Below the pieces are notes generated by a model. It was given only the letters and a program-made list of their open reading frames with translations, was not told the DNA's origin and ran no database searches. Source: an uncultured Eubacterium sp. (lineage in GTDB: Bacteria; Bacillota; Clostridia; Lachnospirales; Lachnospiraceae). Taken from it: a DNA stretch of 7,725 nt. Location of the stretch: positions 1 through 7,725 of the forward strand of contig CANPET010000071.1 of NCBI GenBank assembly GCA_947573465.1. Reading direction: 5' to 3'. The position numbers and the translations under genes were made by a program. Positions 6,582 to 7,725 of this stretch are shown piece after piece (the first letter of the stretch is position 1; every line of letters starts with the position of its first letter).

Positions 6582-7573
6582 TTAACTCCATTTGTGATAT
6601 TTTCCATACTGGTCTCTTCAAATCCTGCTGTTGATTCAGCAGGATTTGTTATTGTTTCGATATTGCTTTCACTTTCAGATGTTTCAGTTGGAATTTCAAA
6701 ACTTTCTGTTTCAAAACTTTCCATTTCAAAACTTTCTGTTTCAAATTCACCAGTTAAATATTCTTCATCATCCACAATAATAATGCTATCCACAATACTA
6801 TTGCTGCTCTTCTCAACTTTCTGAATCAGATTTGCAATATTATTCTTACACATTTTCTTAACACTGACTTTTTCTTCTTTTGCCAATTCAATACATAAAG
6901 CTGCTTTTCCTACAGATACATTATTCTTATCTGCAACCTTCTTAACTTTATCACTGACATCTACCTTCTGATATACAGTCTTGCATTTTACATGTCTGTC
7001 TTCTAATGCTGCACTGGTTTCTTTCTTAACAGCCTTCAATTCCTTAGTAATATCATTATCTTTTACAGGAATAGCCGATACTAACATTGCGTTTTGTTTT
7101 TTCTTCAAATAGCCTTCCGTTTTTAAGTTTTTAACAACTAGTTTCATGGCTGTTTTATAATTATCATCATCTTTCAACTCACTTTTTACATAATTAACAA
7201 TTTTCTTTGCATCTTTATTTCCTGCCTTAATCCCCTGTACGCTTCCATCTTCATTTACATCAATACATATACTTGGATTGACATCAACAATAATAGAAAA
7301 TGCCATCTTCTGTTCTACATGATTGCTACTGCTAAACAAAGGCTGCAAAAGAATAATCAATGCAACGAAACAAGCTGCTACAGCTACAATTGCCGGAACC
7401 TTTAAATATGGTTTCCAATTCTTTTTTTCTTTAAATAAAGGTCTATCTTTTCCAAATAGTTCTTTCTCACTTTTTACCGGTTCAATCGGTGTACTTAAAA
7501 TCTTGCTTAACATATCAGGAGCCATGTCTTCAAGTTCCTGATTTAGTTTTTCTCTAATATCTTTTTCTTTCAT
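6578..7573 (-). CDS. RsgI-like membrane anti-sigma factor
   Basis: The 331-residue protein has a cytoplasmic N-terminus of about 57 residues (presumed sigma-binding part), one membrane segment at about 58-80, and an extracellular region. That region opens with SIIVDVNPSICIDVNEDG (about 93-110), the hallmark of the RsgI middle domain. The Asn-Pro pair (N99-P100) corresponds to the site where characterised RsgI proteins self-cleave. The helical part NNVSVGKAALCIELAKEEK (from about 217) is also typical of the family. From about 277 the tail is Ser/Thr/Glu-rich with a repeated SFETE/SFEME pentapeptide. No sugar-binding or protease domain is attached, unlike the polysaccharide-sensing RsgI proteins of cellulolytic clostridia. 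The gene directly follows a sigma factor gene: AGGAGG (7584-7579) overlaps that gene's stop codon, implying translational coupling. It probably holds the sigma factor inactive until an envelope signal triggers proteolysis. The trigger is unknown. No terminator is visible downstream on this strand. Confidence 0.85.
   Translation of the reverse strand: MKEKDIREKLNQELEDMAPDMLSKILSTPIEPVKSEKELFGKDRPLFKEKKNWKPYLKVPAIVAVAACFVALIILLQPLFSSSNHVEQKMAFSIIVDVNPSICIDVNEDGSVQGIKAGNKDAKKIVNYVKSELKDDDNYKTAMKLVVKNLKTEGYLKKKQNAMLVSAIPVKDNDITKELKAVKKETSAALEDRHVKCKTVYQKVDVSDKVKKVADKNNVSVGKAALCIELAKEEKVSVKKMCKNNIANLIQKVEKSSNSIVDSIIIVDDEEYLTGEFETESFEMESFETESFEIPTETSESESNIETITNPAESTAGFEETSMENITNGVN
6620..6658 (+). 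terminator. Probable terminator of the radical SAM gene, inside the antisense CDS end
   Basis: AAATCCTGCTG (6620-6630) and CAGCAGGATTT (6637-6647) form a perfect 11-bp stem with a six-base loop, TTGATT, followed by a T-rich stretch ending near 6657. It begins 39 bases after the radical SAM stop codon. On the minus strand the same bases encode NPAESTAGF of the anti-sigma tail, and in that orientation no T-tract follows the hairpin, so it should act only on plus-strand transcripts. Confidence 0.65.
6694..6746 (-). repeat. 15-bp tandem repeat encoding SFExE pentapeptides
   Basis: Three in-phase 15-base units (6694-6708, 6709-6723, 6724-6738), TTTCAAAACTTTCTG on the plus strand with two changes in the middle copy, are followed by a partial fourth (6739-6746). 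On the minus strand they encode the Phe-Glu-x-Glu-Ser repeat of the extracellular anti-sigma tail. Because each unit is a multiple of three, copy-number changes would keep the frame. Confidence 0.85.
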
Positions 7574-7578
7574 AATGA

Positions 7579-7584
7579 CCTCCT
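7579..7584 (-). promoter_or_regulatory. Ribosome site of the anti-sigma gene overlapping the sigma stop codon
   Basis: AGGAGG lies five bases before the anti-sigma ATG (7573-7571) and shares bases with the TAG stop of the upstream sigma gene (7585-7583). Ribosomes ending the sigma factor can therefore start the anti-sigma factor at once, which helps keep the two proteins in balance. Confidence 0.85.
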
Positions 7585-7725
7585 AATCCATAATATTTTC
7601 TTTCATTTTTTTTAGTGAGCGGTTATATTTTGACAATACCGTAGACAATGGTAATCCCGTTATCTCGGCTATTTCTCTATGCTTTAATCCATTAATCATA
7701 TGTAATATAACAATAGTTCTCTCCT
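7583..7725 (-). CDS. ECF-type RNA polymerase sigma factor, C-terminal end only
   Basis: Only the last 46 residues and the TAG stop are in the window; the rest lies beyond the right edge. They read as sigma region 4: ERTIVILHMINGLKHREIAE, then ITGLPLSTVLSKYNRSLKKM, then KENIMD. This is the helix-turn-helix that contacts the -35 element, with the typical G-L-x-x-x-E-I-A and S-T-V-x-S-x-x-x-R patterns of ECF (extracytoplasmic function) sigma factors. It is the first gene of a pair with the RsgI-like anti-sigma factor immediately downstream, so it presumably directs RNA polymerase to a regulon released by an envelope signal. This region-4 sequence looks like an ordinary ECF sigma rather than SigI, the usual partner of RsgI, but too little is visible to classify it. 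Confidence 0.85.
   Translation of the reverse strand, partial: ERTIVILHMINGLKHREIAEITGLPLSTVLSKYNRSLKKMKENIMD

Noticed and set aside
6694..6746. Short direct repeats as a CRISPR array
   Set aside because: The units are 15 bp with no spacers and lie in frame within a protein-coding tail.
6594..7541. Plus-strand open frames 6594-6824 and 7323-7541
   Set aside because: Both are antisense to the anti-sigma gene; the Ser/Leu-rich first one is the complement of the SFExE repeat.

Overview
The window looks like chromosomal DNA from a low-GC Gram-positive anaerobe, most likely a gut or rumen member of the Lachnospiraceae or a related Clostridia group. The reasons are AT-rich codon use, strong GGAGG-type ribosome sites, a large secreted multi-domain glucanase, a YtqA-type radical SAM protein and an RsgI-like membrane anti-sigma factor paired with an ECF sigma factor. 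The genus cannot be fixed from the sequence alone.

Positions 1-4952 (minus strand) are one open reading frame that runs off the left edge. It encodes a secreted endo-beta-1,3-glucanase of family GH81: signal peptide, two F5/8C (CBM32-like) discoidin domains, GH81 catalytic region, CBM6-like domain, a third F5/8C domain, a fibronectin type III domain and the start of what looks like a fourth F5/8C domain. The C-terminus, and so any cell-wall anchor, lies outside the window. Positions 4953-5227 are a very AT-rich upstream region with a candidate promoter and several inverted repeats that may be operators.

Positions 5228-5365 hold a compact nested palindrome: a 13-bp outer stem enclosing a perfect 23-bp hairpin and two smaller hairpins. 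It looks like a small mobile or palindromic repeat, or a structured RNA. It is followed on the plus strand by a complete transcription unit for tRNA-Ser(CGA): a 17-nt-spaced promoter, the tRNA and an intrinsic terminator.

Positions 5676-6581 (plus) encode a full-length TIGR01212/YtqA-family radical SAM protein whose start lacks a visible Shine-Dalgarno and sits just behind a -10-like box. It converges on, and overlaps by four bases (TTAA), a minus-strand gene at 6578-7573 for an RsgI-like membrane anti-sigma factor. The likely transcription terminator of the radical SAM gene lies inside the antisense end of the anti-sigma gene. Upstream of the anti-sigma gene, running off the right edge, is the 3' end of an ECF-type sigma factor gene. 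Its stop codon is embedded in the anti-sigma ribosome site, so the two form a coupled sigma/anti-sigma operon.

The regions look like neighbours rather than one pathway: extracellular beta-1,3-glucan degradation, translation (serine tRNA, and perhaps tRNA modification through the YtqA-like protein), and envelope-to-transcription signalling. RsgI-type anti-sigma factors control polysaccharide-degradation genes in some clostridia, so a link between the sigma/anti-sigma pair and the glucanase is conceivable, but nothing here proves it.
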